Shown: positions 18,486 through 28,318 of the stretch, piece after piece
How positions within the stretch are numbered: position 1 is the first letter of the stretch
Layout of the letters: every line of letters starts with the position of its first letter
From: Chloroflexota bacterium
Lineage (GTDB): Bacteria > Chloroflexota > Dehalococcoidia > Dehalococcoidales > RBG-16-60-22
Assembly (NCBI GenBank): GCA_016190695.1
Contig: JACPQC010000034.1
Span: 1-64,000, forward strand
Direction of reading: 5' to 3'
Length of the DNA: 64,000 nt
Program-made: the position numbers and the translations under genes
The notes under the pieces: generated by a model
Seen by the model: only the letters and a program-made list of their open reading frames with translations
Database searches by the model: none
Told to the model about the DNA's origin: nothing

Positions 18486-20318
18486 CTAGCCCAGCTTGAG
18501 CACATCCATGAAGGCCTCTTTGGGCACTTCGACCCGGCCAATGGACTTCATCTTTTTCTTACCCTCTTTCTGCTTTTCCAGCAGCTTGCGCTTCCGGGTG
18601 ATGTCTCCGCCATAGCATTTGGCCAGGACATCCTTCCTCTTGGCCGCTATATCCGCCCTGGCCACCACCCGGCTGCCCACCGCCGCCTGGATGGGCACCT
18701 TGAACAACTGGCGGGGGATGACTTCCTTCAGTTTGTCCACCATCGCCCTGCCCACTTCATGGGCTTTCTCCGGCGGGATGATGCGGCTGAAGGCATCCAC
18801 CACGACATCGTTCACCAGCACGTCCAGCTTGACCAGCCTGGCCTCGCGGTAGCCGGTGAACTCGTGGTCCAGCGAGGCATAGCCCCGGCTGCGGCTCTTC
18901 AACTGGTCGTAGAAAGTGGTCAGCATGGAGCGCAGCGGCATCTCGTACTCCAATCTGACCCGCTGTCCCATTTCGCCGCCGGTGGTGGACTGGCCGAGGT
19001 ACTCGGTATGTCGGTAGCTTCCTTCATATTCCTTGACCAGTTCCATAAGCGGCCCGATGAACTTCGAAGGCGTGATCACTGATATCTTTACCCAGGGCTC
19101 CTCGATGCTGGCTATTTCGCCCGGGGCGGGGAACTCGGAGGGATTTACGATGGTCTTCTGCTCCCCGCCGGTGGTGGTTATGGCAAAGCTGACCCCGGGC
19201 ACGGTGACCACCAGGGACAGGCCGAACTCTCTCTCCAGCCGTTCGCAAACTATGTCCAGGTGGAGCAGTCCCAGGAAGCCGCAGCGAAAGCCATGCCCCA
19301 GGATGGGGCTGGACTCAGGCTCGGACGAAAGTGAGGCGTCGTTGAGGCTGAGCTTATCTATGGCCTCGCGCAACTGGTGGTAGTCATCGGCCTGCGTGGG
19401 ATATATGCCGGCAAACACCATCGGCTTGGCAGGCTGATATCCGGCCAGGGGTTCTCCGGCGCCCTTGTGCGCCCAGGTCACGGTATCGCCGACCCGGCAT
19501 TCCCTGACGTTCTTGAGGCCGGTAGCGATGTAGCCCACGTCTCCGGCGATAAGTTCGGCAACGGGGCACTGGTCCGGAGCGAAATAGCCGACCTCCAGTG
19601 CCTCCATCTCTATCTCCTGCCTCATCAGGCGGAGGCGGTCCCCCCTGACAATATGACCGTCTATCAGCCGGAGATAAGCGACCACACCCTTATAAGAGTC
19701 ATAATGCGAATCGAAAATCAGCGCCCGGAGCGGCCGGCCCGGGTCTCCGGCAGGTGGTGGAATGCGCCGCACGATCTCCTTCAGCAGGTCCGGCACGCCC
19801 TGTCCCGTCTTGGCGCTTAACAGCAGCACATCTTCCCTGTCATATCCCAGCACGTTCTCTATCTCGTCCAGCACCTGGCCGGTCTCGCTGCTGGGCAGGT
19901 CGATCTTGTTGATGACGGGGATTATCTCCAGGTTATGCTCCATGGCGAAGTACACGTTTGCCAGGGTCTGCGCCTGGATGCCCTGGGTGGCGTCGATGAC
20001 CAGCACTGCCCCATCGCAGGCGGCCAGGGTGCGGGACACCTCGTAAGAAAAGTCCACGTGCCCCGGCGTGTCAATCAGGTTCAGCTGGTAGGCCCCGCCG
20101 TCAGCGCCCCGGTAGTCCAGGCGTATGGCCTTGGCCTTTATGGTGATGCCGCGCTCGCGTTCCAGCTCCATGCTGTCGAGCACCTGGTTGCAGATATCCC
20201 CGCTGCGCATTGCGCCGGTCAACTCGATGAGGCGGTCGGCCAGCGTTGACTTGCCGTGGTCGATATGGGCGATGATGCAAAAATTCCTGATGTTTTTCCG
20301 GTCCAAAGGTCTATCCAA
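18486..20318 (-). CDS. lepA: Elongation factor 4
   Basis: NIRNFCIIAHIDHGKSTLADRLIELTG GTPase; full LepA C-terminus; TTG start, since the longer ORF N-terminus overlaps hemW out of frame. Confidence 0.93.
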   Translation of the reverse strand: MDRPLDRKNIRNFCIIAHIDHGKSTLADRLIELTGAMRSGDICNQVLDSMELERERGITIKAKAIRLDYRGADGGAYQLNLIDTPGHVDFSYEVSRTLAACDGAVLVIDATQGIQAQTLANVYFAMEHNLEIIPVINKIDLPSSETGQVLDEIENVLGYDREDVLLLSAKTGQGVPDLLKEIVRRIPPPAGDPGRPLRALIFDSHYDSYKGVVAYLRLIDGHIVRGDRLRLMRQEIEMEALEVGYFAPDQCPVAELIAGDVGYIATGLKNVRECRVGDTVTWAHKGAGEPLAGYQPAKPMVFAGIYPTQADDYHQLREAIDKLSLNDASLSSEPESSPILGHGFRCGFLGLLHLDIVCERLEREFGLSLVVTVPGVSFAITTTGGEQKTIVNPSEFPAPGEIASIEEPWVKISVITPSKFIGPLMELVKEYEGSYRHTEYLGQSTTGGEMGQRVRLEYEMPLRSMLTTFYDQLKSRSRGYASLDHEFTGYREARLVKLDVLVNDVVVDAFSRIIPPEKAHEVGRAMVDKLKEVIPRQLFKVPIQAAVGSRVVARADIAAKRKDVLAKCYGGDITRKRKLLEKQKEGKKKMKSIGRVEVPKEAFMDVLKLG

Positions 20319-20389
20319 TCCCTCATGCCCCCTTGCCAGGGGGCACCATGATGTATGAAAAGCGATTTTCGGAGCAATCTCCGTGAGTA

Positions 20390-21529
20390 TCAGTGTGCGC
20401 CGGCAGGCTCCGGGAGGAAGCGCCAGAATACCTCGTTGCTCAGCAGCCTGCCCCGGCGGGTTAGCCTGATGCGGCCATCTCCGTATTCCAGGAGGCCGGC
20501 CCCCTCCATCTCGGCTATCTGCCGCCGGTAGCGCTGCCCGAAATCTATGCCCGGCATATCCTCCAGACTTATTCCCTCGCACAGCCGCAGGCCGAGGATG
20601 ATCCTCTCGGCAATTTCCAGGTCCGGCCCTATATGCTCGTCCATCTCCAGCGCCGGCTCGTGACCGCCGGAATAAGCGGCCAGGTACGCATCCAGGCTGC
20701 CGGTATTGGCCAGGCGGCGGCCGTCCAGGAAGGAATGAGCGGCCACGCCCACCCCCAGGTAAGGCCGGCACAGCCAGTAGCCCAGGTTATGGCGGCATTC
20801 CCTCCCCGGCCTGGCCCAGTTCGATATCTCGTAGTGACGGTAGCCCTGCTCCGCCAGCATGTCCTCTGCCGCCTGGTACTGGTCTGCGCTCCGGTCAGGG
20901 TCAACGGCGGGCAGTTGTTGCTCCCGGACTGTGCGCCACATCGGCGTGTCCTCTTCCAGGGTGAGGGCGTACAGGGAAAGGTGCTCCGGTCCCATCTCTA
21001 TAGCCCGGCGCAGCGTGTTCCGCCAGGCAGACAGGGTCTGGCCGGGCAGTCCATAAATGAGGTCCAGGTTGATGTTGTCGAACCCGGCATCCCGCGCCAG
21101 GCGCACCGCCTCCCTGGCCCCGGTCGCGGTGTGAATACGTCCCAGCAGGGCCAGTTCATGGTCGTCAAGGCTTTGCACCCCCAGGCTGAGCCGGTTTATC
21201 CCCATCGCTCTCAGGGCGGAGAGATAGGCGCGGTCTACCGTGCCCGGGTTGGCCTCGATGGTAATCTCAGCCTCTCCCGCCACCGCGAACGCCGTCCGCA
21301 CTGTCGTCAGGATTCCGGCTATCTGTCCGGCGGAGAGCAGGCTGGGCGTCCCTCCCCCGAAGTAAATGCTGCTCACCCGCTGGCCGCCAGCGCGGCGCCT
21401 GAGTTCCTCCTCCAGCGCGGCGACATAGGCCGGAACATCTGTTTCACGGCCCTGGAAAGAGACAAAGGAGCAGTACTGGCACCTGCGGCGACAGAAGGGA
21501 ATATGGAGATAAAGGGCTATATCATGCAC
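20390..21529 (-). CDS. hemW: HemW-like radical SAM coproporphyrinogen III oxidase-family protein
   Basis: CxxxCxxC (CRRRCQYCSF), YFGGGTPSLL, HYEISNWARPG. Confidence 0.88.
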   Translation of the reverse strand: MHDIALYLHIPFCRRRCQYCSFVSFQGRETDVPAYVAALEEELRRRAGGQRVSSIYFGGGTPSLLSAGQIAGILTTVRTAFAVAGEAEITIEANPGTVDRAYLSALRAMGINRLSLGVQSLDDHELALLGRIHTATGAREAVRLARDAGFDNINLDLIYGLPGQTLSAWRNTLRRAIEMGPEHLSLYALTLEEDTPMWRTVREQQLPAVDPDRSADQYQAAEDMLAEQGYRHYEISNWARPGRECRHNLGYWLCRPYLGVGVAAHSFLDGRRLANTGSLDAYLAAYSGGHEPALEMDEHIGPDLEIAERIILGLRLCEGISLEDMPGIDFGQRYRRQIAEMEGAGLLEYGDGRIRLTRRGRLLSNEVFWRFLPEPAGAH

Positions 21530-21590
21530 AATTAGTATTATAGCAAATATGAGATGAAGGCGGGCGAAGCTGGCCGGTCCCCGCAGGCAA

Positions 21591-22223
21591 TTACCACCGC
21601 CACCCCACGGCTACCCCGACCACGACCGCCGAGTACAGCACCGTCCGGCCAGCCCAGCAGAGCAAGATGAACTTCCAGAGAGGAAAGCGGAGCACCCCTG
21701 CCGCTATGCCCACCAGGTCAAAGAAGAGGGGCACCATTGACAGGACAAAAATGGTGGCGACTAGCCCCCGCCGGCCCACCCAGTTGACCAGGCGCTGTCC
21801 CATCTGCTGTTTGCCGATGATGGCCCGGCCGCTGTAGCCGGCCATGTAGCCCATGATCTCGCCCATTGCAGCGCCGGCGGCGCCAACCAGCCCCACGATG
21901 ATCGGTCCGGCAATACCGGTGGAGGGATACAGCATCAGTCCTAAGCCGGTCAGAAGGGGCAATACGATGCCAGGCAGGAGGACACTGGCGTTCCCCAGCA
22001 GACTGATAAGGAAAGCGCCCAGGTAACGGTACCGGTGCAGTTCGCGGATAGTCTCTTCGTCCGGCCGGTAAAAGAAAATAAGCAGGGATATGACTATTAT
22101 GACAGCCAGTGTCGCCAGAGGGATAATCTTCCGCCTGAGCCAGTCAACCACACCGGAGATATTACTGCTGTCAATGGTTTTGATCATCTGGCAGGTCACG
22201 CACTTTCCCCGCCCTTGTGCCAT
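21591..22223 (-). CDS. VTT/DedA-family membrane protein
   Basis: GEIMGYMAGYSGRAIIG and multiple TM helices. Confidence 0.7.
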   Translation of the reverse strand: MAQGRGKCVTCQMIKTIDSSNISGVVDWLRRKIIPLATLAVIIVISLLIFFYRPDEETIRELHRYRYLGAFLISLLGNASVLLPGIVLPLLTGLGLMLYPSTGIAGPIIVGLVGAAGAAMGEIMGYMAGYSGRAIIGKQQMGQRLVNWVGRRGLVATIFVLSMVPLFFDLVGIAAGVLRFPLWKFILLCWAGRTVLYSAVVVGVAVGWRW

Positions 22224-22259
22224 TGCCGGTCACAAATGAATCTGGTATACTTGCTATGT

Positions 22260-22335
22260 GCCCCCATCGTCTAGAGGCCTAGGACGCTGGCCTTTCAAGC
22301 CGGTAACAGCGATTCGAATTCGCTTGGGGGCGCCA
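22260..22335 (+). tRNA. tRNA-Glu (anticodon TTC), CCA encoded
   Basis: Acceptor GCCCCCA/TGGGGGC, anticodon arm CTGGC-CTTTCAA-GCCGG, T-arm AGCGA-TTCGAAT-TCGCT, GCCA 3' end. Confidence 0.93.
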
Positions 22336-22343
22336 CCCATTCC

Positions 22344-22817
22344 TCAAAACTTGCCGCTTAACTTCTGAAAGGTCTCCGCCAGCGCCTGGGGCAGCACCTT
22401 GGTATCAGCCACCACCGGCATGAAGTTGCTGTCTCCCTGCCAGCGCGGCACGATGTGGGTATGGTAATGATCGTCAATGCCTGCGCCCGCTATCTTGCCC
22501 ATGTTGGCGCCGATATTGAAACCGCCGGGCGTAAACGATTCCCTGAGGATGGCGATACCCCGGGCTACCAATGCAAAATGTTCCGCCCGCTCCTCATCGG
22601 TCAGCGAGTCCAGGCCGGCGACATGGCGATGGGGGACCACCATCAGGTGGCCGGGGTTATAGGGGAAACTGTTCATGATGACGAAGTTAAGCCTGCCGCG
22701 TTGCAATATGTAGTTCCTGACATCATCATGCTCCGCCGGCTTGTCACAGAGTATGCAGCCTTCCGGCCTCTCCATTTGAATGTACTGTATCCGCCAGGGC
22801 GCCCAGAGCATCTGCAC
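22344..22817 (-). CDS. HIT family hydrolase
   Basis: DDHYHTHIVPRW HIT motif. Confidence 0.9.
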   Translation of the reverse strand: MQMLWAPWRIQYIQMERPEGCILCDKPAEHDDVRNYILQRGRLNFVIMNSFPYNPGHLMVVPHRHVAGLDSLTDEERAEHFALVARGIAILRESFTPGGFNIGANMGKIAGAGIDDHYHTHIVPRWQGDSNFMPVVADTKVLPQALAETFQKLSGKF

Positions 22818-22884
22818 ACCTTCCCCCTTCCTTGTTGTCCACTCCCATTTTAGACGCCCGTCGCCTAAACGTCAATCAGGCTAA

Positions 22885-23050
22885 CCATCGTGTCATCCCG
22901 GAGGCTTCTCCGAAGAACTGACCCCGGCACACTTTATTTTATGTCATCCTGAGGGAGCAACCCGTCCACCCGGGGCTTCTGCCGGCGAGAGCGATCGAAA
23001 GATACCGGGGAAGGGGAATACGCCGACAGGCCGCCCCGGGGGTGACAGAA
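22885..23050. repeat. Intergenic repeat-like element (TGTCATCC...GGTGACA)
   Basis: Two TGTCATCC-type starts (TGTCATCCCGGAGGC..., TGTCATCCTGAGGGAGC...) and an inverted GGGGGTGACA end, as in dispersed bacterial intergenic repeats. Confidence 0.4.
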
Positions 23051-23186
23051 GAAGTCTCATTTTCGAAGTCATCAAGGCAATTATGCCATTTAGCGAGCAA
23101 AGTCATAGCCGGCACGGGAAGAATGTGTTAGAAAAATAAGATAGTGAGAACTTTGTAAGAACCTTGTGAGAGAAAGGAGGTGAAAC

Positions 23187-24989
23187 ATGAAAACCATAAT
23201 TCGTAACGTTCTTCAGGCGAGCCTGGCGGTTGTGTTGCTGGCCCTGCTTGCCTGGTCGCCCGTCTTTGCATCGAGACGTGCTGAGTTTGATATCACCGAT
23301 GACCCCGGCCGCTGGTTTGAAAACGTGGCCGGCCCGGTTGGCGGCAGCGAGTCCCTGGCGGTGGTCACACCCGGCACCGAGATCGATTTTGACCACCGGT
23401 CGGAGACAGCCCACACCGTGACCGCCCTCATCTGGCCGACTGGCGCCAGGAACATGCCCTTCGATACCGGCATAACCAAAGGCAGCCACAGGGTGGTGCT
23501 GCGAACGCCCGGCCTGTACGTGTTCTTCTGCGAAATTCACCCGTTCATGTTTGCCGCAGTCATCGTTGATAACCCAAGGACCGAGGGGCTGGACCTGGGC
23601 GAAACTATCACCCTGATCAATGGGATAACGGTGCCGACATCGAGCGACCTGGCCACCCGCCTGCTGCGGTCTTTCTTTATCGCTACCAACACGGCCAACT
23701 GGCAGGACTACAGCTCCGAAGACGCCTGGCACGTCACCTATCCTGATGTGGATGTGCGCATAACCGGAGGGCTGGTAGTCAACCTGCGCGCAGTGCTGGA
23801 GGCGCGGTACGGCAACGACTTCATCCTTGAACGGCCGGTCAAACCGGAGACTCCGGGATTAGGCGAAGTATGGGTGAACACCCAGTTCGAGCTGACCGCG
23901 GGGAAGGATAAACCAGGCACGGCGACGGCAGTGGACGCGGCTACCTGGGAAGTGACCCGCAAGGTGGCCCTGCCCGACCGAGAGCTTAATAACCCTCACA
24001 ACATGTGGACTGACCGCGACCAGGAGCTCATCTTCGTGACGGAGTGGTTCGACAGCCGGTTGACCGTGTTTGACCGGGAGACCGGGGAGTTTGTGGACAA
24101 GTTCTCTGTAGGCGAGTCCCCGGCGCACGTCATTACCCGGCCGGATACCGACGAACTATTTGTCAGCATTAACGGCGCCGACCGCGATGACTCGGTGATG
24201 CGCCTTGCCCCGCGGGCAGAGGGGGGCAAAGAGAGGATAGACATCGGCGAACAGGCCCCGCATGGTCACTGGATCACCAGCGACGGCAGCAGGCTGATCA
24301 CGCCCAACGCCCTCAATGAGTCATCGAGCGTGGTCGACCTGGACACCGGCAAAATAAGGATAGTCCCGACCGGTTCTCATCCATTGGCCATCGGCGTCAT
24401 GCCCGACGGCAGCAAGTACTACGTTTCCAACTTCCTGGACAGCACGCTGACCGTTGTTGACCTGGATACTTTCGATACCAGCGAGATAAACCTGCTGGCC
24501 AACTACGATCCGATAACCGGGCAGATCAACGGGCCGGTAGGCGGACTGCCCATCCAGACCCCGGTAAGTCCTGACGGCAAGTTCATGGTCACGGCGAACA
24601 CGCTGACCGGCAACATCCTCGTGATCGATACATCTACTGACACCCCGGTCAAGATGCTGCCGGCAGACCCAGGCGCTCACGGTGTAAACTTCGGCGCCAA
24701 GCAGGGCGGCGGATACTACGCCTACGTGACCAACAAGTTCTCCAACCGGCTGATAGTGGTTGACTACGACCCGAATGGGGACGGCAATGCCGCCGACGCC
24801 AGGATCGCTGGCTCGATAGCCCTGGTGACATCCAGCAACACAGAGACCGACGATAACGTCACCGGCAACGCCGGAATGGGCGGACAGGGCGTGCTGGCAA
24901 TCCCGCTCGTTTACCACGGCTGGGTGCAGAACCTGCCCGATTCCTGGGCCGATCAGCTAACCACCGGACAGCGCAACCCGCTTCCGTGA
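23187..24989 (+). CDS. Cupredoxin-like plus YVTN/beta-propeller secreted protein
   Basis: Signal peptide; cupredoxin-like ligands AHTVT...FFCEIHPFMF; repeated propeller motifs (PDGSKYYVSNFLDSTLTVVDLDT). Confidence 0.8.
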   Translation: MKTIIRNVLQASLAVVLLALLAWSPVFASRRAEFDITDDPGRWFENVAGPVGGSESLAVVTPGTEIDFDHRSETAHTVTALIWPTGARNMPFDTGITKGSHRVVLRTPGLYVFFCEIHPFMFAAVIVDNPRTEGLDLGETITLINGITVPTSSDLATRLLRSFFIATNTANWQDYSSEDAWHVTYPDVDVRITGGLVVNLRAVLEARYGNDFILERPVKPETPGLGEVWVNTQFELTAGKDKPGTATAVDAATWEVTRKVALPDRELNNPHNMWTDRDQELIFVTEWFDSRLTVFDRETGEFVDKFSVGESPAHVITRPDTDELFVSINGADRDDSVMRLAPRAEGGKERIDIGEQAPHGHWITSDGSRLITPNALNESSSVVDLDTGKIRIVPTGSHPLAIGVMPDGSKYYVSNFLDSTLTVVDLDTFDTSEINLLANYDPITGQINGPVGGLPIQTPVSPDGKFMVTANTLTGNILVIDTSTDTPVKMLPADPGAHGVNFGAKQGGGYYAYVTNKFSNRLIVVDYDPNGDGNAADARIAGSIALVTSSNTETDDNVTGNAGMGGQGVLAIPLVYHGWVQNLPDSWADQLTTGQRNPLP

Positions 24990-25011
24990 GGACAGACGGG
25001 CCTGAAGCATA

Positions 25012-25043
25012 CAGGGCGGGCTTCGAAGCCCGCCCTGCGTTTT
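25012..25043. terminator. Bidirectional rho-independent terminator
   Basis: Perfect palindrome CAGGGCGGGCTTCGAAGCCCGCCCTG followed by T-run, between convergent genes. Confidence 0.8.
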
Positions 25044-25070
25044 AGCTGAAGCGTGGCCAACCAGTAGCCA

Positions 25071-27383
25071 TCACGCCGCGGGAAGACCGGCCTCTGCCAG
25101 GACGCCCGGCTGGGGCCGCGGCTGGGCGGCCACCCTGCTTTCCAGGGCCGCCTGGGCAGCCACAAGCTTGGCCACCGGGATGCGGAAGGGGCTGCAACTC
25201 AGGTAGTCCACGCCGGTACCATGAAGATAGCGCATTGACTTCGGCTCTCCGGCGTGCTCCCCGCAGACCCCTATCTCGATATCCTTTTTGTAGCGGCGCG
25301 CCCAGAAGATGGCCGTCTCCATAAGCCGCCCGACGCCCTTGATATCCAGCACTTCAAACGGGTTGTCCAGCAGTACACCCCTTTCAAGGTAAGTGGTCAG
25401 GAACTTGTTTTCGGCGTCTTCACGGCTGAAGGAATAGACCGCCTGGGTGAGGTCGTTGGTGCCAAAGGACAGGAAGTCCACTTCCCTGGCGATCCGCCCG
25501 GCCCGCATGCAGGCCCGCACCGTCTCCATCATCACTCCCACCTTCATGTGCGTGCCGTCCGTGCTCTTAAGGATACCCTTGACGGTGAGCGCTTCCTGGG
25601 CGGTGATGACCTGGGGTATCAGGACGGAGATATCGGCGGGGACCTCCACCCTGGCCCGGAGAATGGCCTCTATCTGCATCCGGTAAAGCTCTGGATCGGT
25701 GATGGCCAATCTCACGCCCCGGTGACCCAGCATCGGATTCACCTCTTCCAGCTCGGCTATCCGCTGCCTCACCTGGGTGTCGGCGACCTCCGCCAGGGGG
25801 GGCAGGAACTCGTGCAGGGGCAGGTCCAGCAACCTGATCACTATAGGCATGCCCTGCAGTTCCCGGAACAAGGCGATAAAGTCTCTGGCCTGGAGCTCGC
25901 GGAGGTTATCTATGGCGGCGGCGCGCCTGGCCGGGTTCTCCGCCAGTATGTATTCCCGGATGGAGGACAACCTCTCCGGCCCGCTGAACATGCGTTCGGT
26001 CCGGCACAGGCCGATGCCCTCGGCGCCGAAAAGCCTGGCCTGGTTTATCATTTCAGGCGTGTCGGCATTGGCCCTGACCCCCAGACGCTTGAAGCCGTCA
26101 GCCCAGGAAAGCAATTCCCTTACCTCATCGCTCAGGCTGACCTCTTCCACCGGCAAAAGGCCCACGTACACATTGCCCGTGGTGCCATCGATGGTTATCT
26201 CGTCCGCTTCCCTGACTATCTTGTTGTTCACACTGAACTGTTTGGCGCTGACGTCAACAGAAATAGCCTCAGCACCGGCAACGCAGGGTTTGCCCATCGC
26301 CCGGGTGACTATTGCGGCGTGGGAGGTCATGCCGCCACGCTGGGTCAAGACCCCTGCTGCCGCGGCTATGCCCATGATGTCATCGGGGCTGGTCTCCGGT
26401 CTCACCAGGATGACCGGGATGCCGCGCCTGGACTGGGCCAGCGCCTCCATGGCGTCAAAATACACCTTGCCGCCGGCAGCGCCCGGAGCGGCGTTAAGCC
26501 CGTTGACAATTGGCTGGTGCACCACCGGCTGTTTCAGTTGCTTGTGCAACATCTTCTGGACATCTTCATAGGTAACCCGCATTATGGCCTCTTCGCGGGT
26601 TAGCAGGTTATCAGATACCATGTCCACTGCCATCTTTATGGCGGCGCGGGGGCTTCGCTTGGCGGACCTGGTCTGGAGAATATACAGCTTGCCGCTCTCA
26701 ATGGTGAACTCGATGTCCTGCGCATCCCGGTAGTGCCGCTCAAGCCTGTCGGCAATCCTGGCAAGCTCGGCATATACCTCCGGCATCCTCGATTCAAGCG
26801 AGGACACGGGATCGGGGGTGCGCGCCCCTGATACCAGGTCTTCCCCCTGGGCCTGCAACATGTATTCCCCGAACAGCCCCTTTCCCCCGGTGCTCGGGTT
26901 TCGTGTGAAGACGACTCCGGTGCCTGAGCGCCCGTCCCGGTTGCCGTAGACCATCGCCTGGACAATGGCCGCCGTGCCCAGCATGGGTGAAATACCGTGA
27001 AGCCGCCGGTATTCGACGGCCCGCACGTTGTCCCAGGACTCGAAGATGCGCTGTATCGCCTGCACCATCTGCTCATAGTTTCCAATGTTTAACACGGTAT
27101 CCATCATGCCGGGCATGGAAACAGGGGCTGACGAGCGTACCGAGACCTCCAGGCCCTCTCCCAGCTTCCTGCCTGCTTCCCTCTCCAGGGTGGCCACCGC
27201 TTCCTTTATGGCGTCGTAGGGCAACAACCCGTTCTGCCGCCACTCCTTGTAAGCCTCGATAGACACTACAAAGCCGGGGGGCACTTCCAGTCCCAGCCCG
27301 GTCATCTCCACCAGGTTGGCCCCTTTGTTCCCCAGTTGGTCTTTGTCCTTGAACCCTTCGCGCAGTGAATAAATGAGCTTCAT
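25071..27383 (-). CDS. ppdK: Pyruvate phosphate dikinase
   Basis: GGMTSHAAIVTRAMGKPCVAG phospho-His motif, PEP-binding C-terminal domain; start at MKLIYSLREG. Confidence 0.9.
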   Translation of the reverse strand: MKLIYSLREGFKDKDQLGNKGANLVEMTGLGLEVPPGFVVSIEAYKEWRQNGLLPYDAIKEAVATLEREAGRKLGEGLEVSVRSSAPVSMPGMMDTVLNIGNYEQMVQAIQRIFESWDNVRAVEYRRLHGISPMLGTAAIVQAMVYGNRDGRSGTGVVFTRNPSTGGKGLFGEYMLQAQGEDLVSGARTPDPVSSLESRMPEVYAELARIADRLERHYRDAQDIEFTIESGKLYILQTRSAKRSPRAAIKMAVDMVSDNLLTREEAIMRVTYEDVQKMLHKQLKQPVVHQPIVNGLNAAPGAAGGKVYFDAMEALAQSRRGIPVILVRPETSPDDIMGIAAAAGVLTQRGGMTSHAAIVTRAMGKPCVAGAEAISVDVSAKQFSVNNKIVREADEITIDGTTGNVYVGLLPVEEVSLSDEVRELLSWADGFKRLGVRANADTPEMINQARLFGAEGIGLCRTERMFSGPERLSSIREYILAENPARRAAAIDNLRELQARDFIALFRELQGMPIVIRLLDLPLHEFLPPLAEVADTQVRQRIAELEEVNPMLGHRGVRLAITDPELYRMQIEAILRARVEVPADISVLIPQVITAQEALTVKGILKSTDGTHMKVGVMMETVRACMRAGRIAREVDFLSFGTNDLTQAVYSFSREDAENKFLTTYLERGVLLDNPFEVLDIKGVGRLMETAIFWARRYKKDIEIGVCGEHAGEPKSMRYLHGTGVDYLSCSPFRIPVAKLVAAQAALESRVAAQPRPQPGVLAEAGLPAA

Positions 27384-27708
27384 GGTCACCACCTGCAAAA
27401 GATTTGAACCGGGCACATGTCTCCTGCCCATCTGAGTCAGCGGGAATGTGTTTCTCTAAAATCCTACGGGAACGCCGATAGAAAAGTTATAAAACTGAAC
27501 CCGAAAGCATTACAAAATTGTCACATTTAAGAAGAGCAGCAACCCGTTCCATTTTTTGCGGATGAACATGGGCGGAGAAGAAGGGGGGAAGGGGCAAATT
27601 CGTGGCAAACCGCCCTGCATGGATACGCAGCAAGCCCCGGCCTGGCAAAGATTTTATTCAGGGGGGTGGCGAGGCTGAGGCAAGACTTTCGAACAAGGCG
27701 AAATAATA

Positions 27709-27737
27709 TTGACATCCCCAAAATTATGTTGTATCAT
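27709..27737 (+). promoter_or_regulatory. Sigma70-type promoter
   Basis: TTGACA-N17-TATCAT upstream of ORF 27819. Confidence 0.6.
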
Positions 27738-27818
27738 GATTCATGAAACATATGTCATGTAAAAGAGCGCCAAGATAAAGATAACGCCAGTTGATGGGAC
27801 CTCGGGAAGGGTAACGAA

Positions 27819-28187
27819 ATGCTGGGCATTCGTAGAACCTGCGGCAGTGATGTCAAAAATATTCCCGGGCCAGTCCGCAAGTACATGACCCACAGGTTTC
27901 GCCTGCAACCGGAATACATCGAGATGCTCAGGTTATTCGAATTCGATGGGGCCATCAACGGCCAGCAAGTCAGGCGTTTCCGCATCTTCAGCCCCCGCGT
28001 TGCCCGCGAGCATAACATCATGCTCAAGACCAGCGCTGACCTGGAGCAGAACCCGGCAATGACCCTGTTTGAGGGATACACCGACAGGCAGGGCAACGTC
28101 TATGTCGCTGACCGGCGCCCGCCCGTCAGTCTGGCAACCAGGGCATCCTCACGTGGAATTGAATCTCTACCCGGTGAAAGAAGGTGA
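27819..28187 (+). CDS. Hypothetical protein
   Basis: 122 aa ORF with promoter upstream and terminator downstream. Confidence 0.5.
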   Translation: MLGIRRTCGSDVKNIPGPVRKYMTHRFRLQPEYIEMLRLFEFDGAINGQQVRRFRIFSPRVAREHNIMLKTSADLEQNPAMTLFEGYTDRQGNVYVADRRPPVSLATRASSRGIESLPGERR

Positions 28188-28253
28188 ACGAGACTTAGTG
28201 AGATAGCTAAGCACCAGGCATGTTGCACTAGAATTCAGCCAAATTTTGCCCGG

Positions 28254-28283
28254 CGGGAGAGTTTTCAGGCTCTTCCGTTTTTT
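28254..28283 (+). terminator. Rho-independent terminator
   Basis: CGGGAGAG-TTTTCAGG-CTCTTCCG followed by TTTTTT. Confidence 0.7.
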
Positions 28284-28318
28284 GTTGTCAATTTTTAGCA
28301 AGACCGAGGTAATACCCT

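Noticed and set aside
20327-20344. GCCCCC-TTGCCA-GGGGGC hairpin before lepA as a regulatory element
   Set aside because: No T-run and no comparative evidence; could be incidental in this GC-rich context.
20319-20771. N-terminal 151-aa extension of the lepA ORF
   Set aside because: Low-complexity Pro/Arg/Gly translation antisense-frame to hemW; true LepA begins near LDRPLDRKNIRN (TTG 20318).
25254-26603. 449-aa + ORF opposite ppdK
   Set aside because: Antisense shadow; composition (His/Gln/Gly-rich) typical of a reverse-strand artefact.
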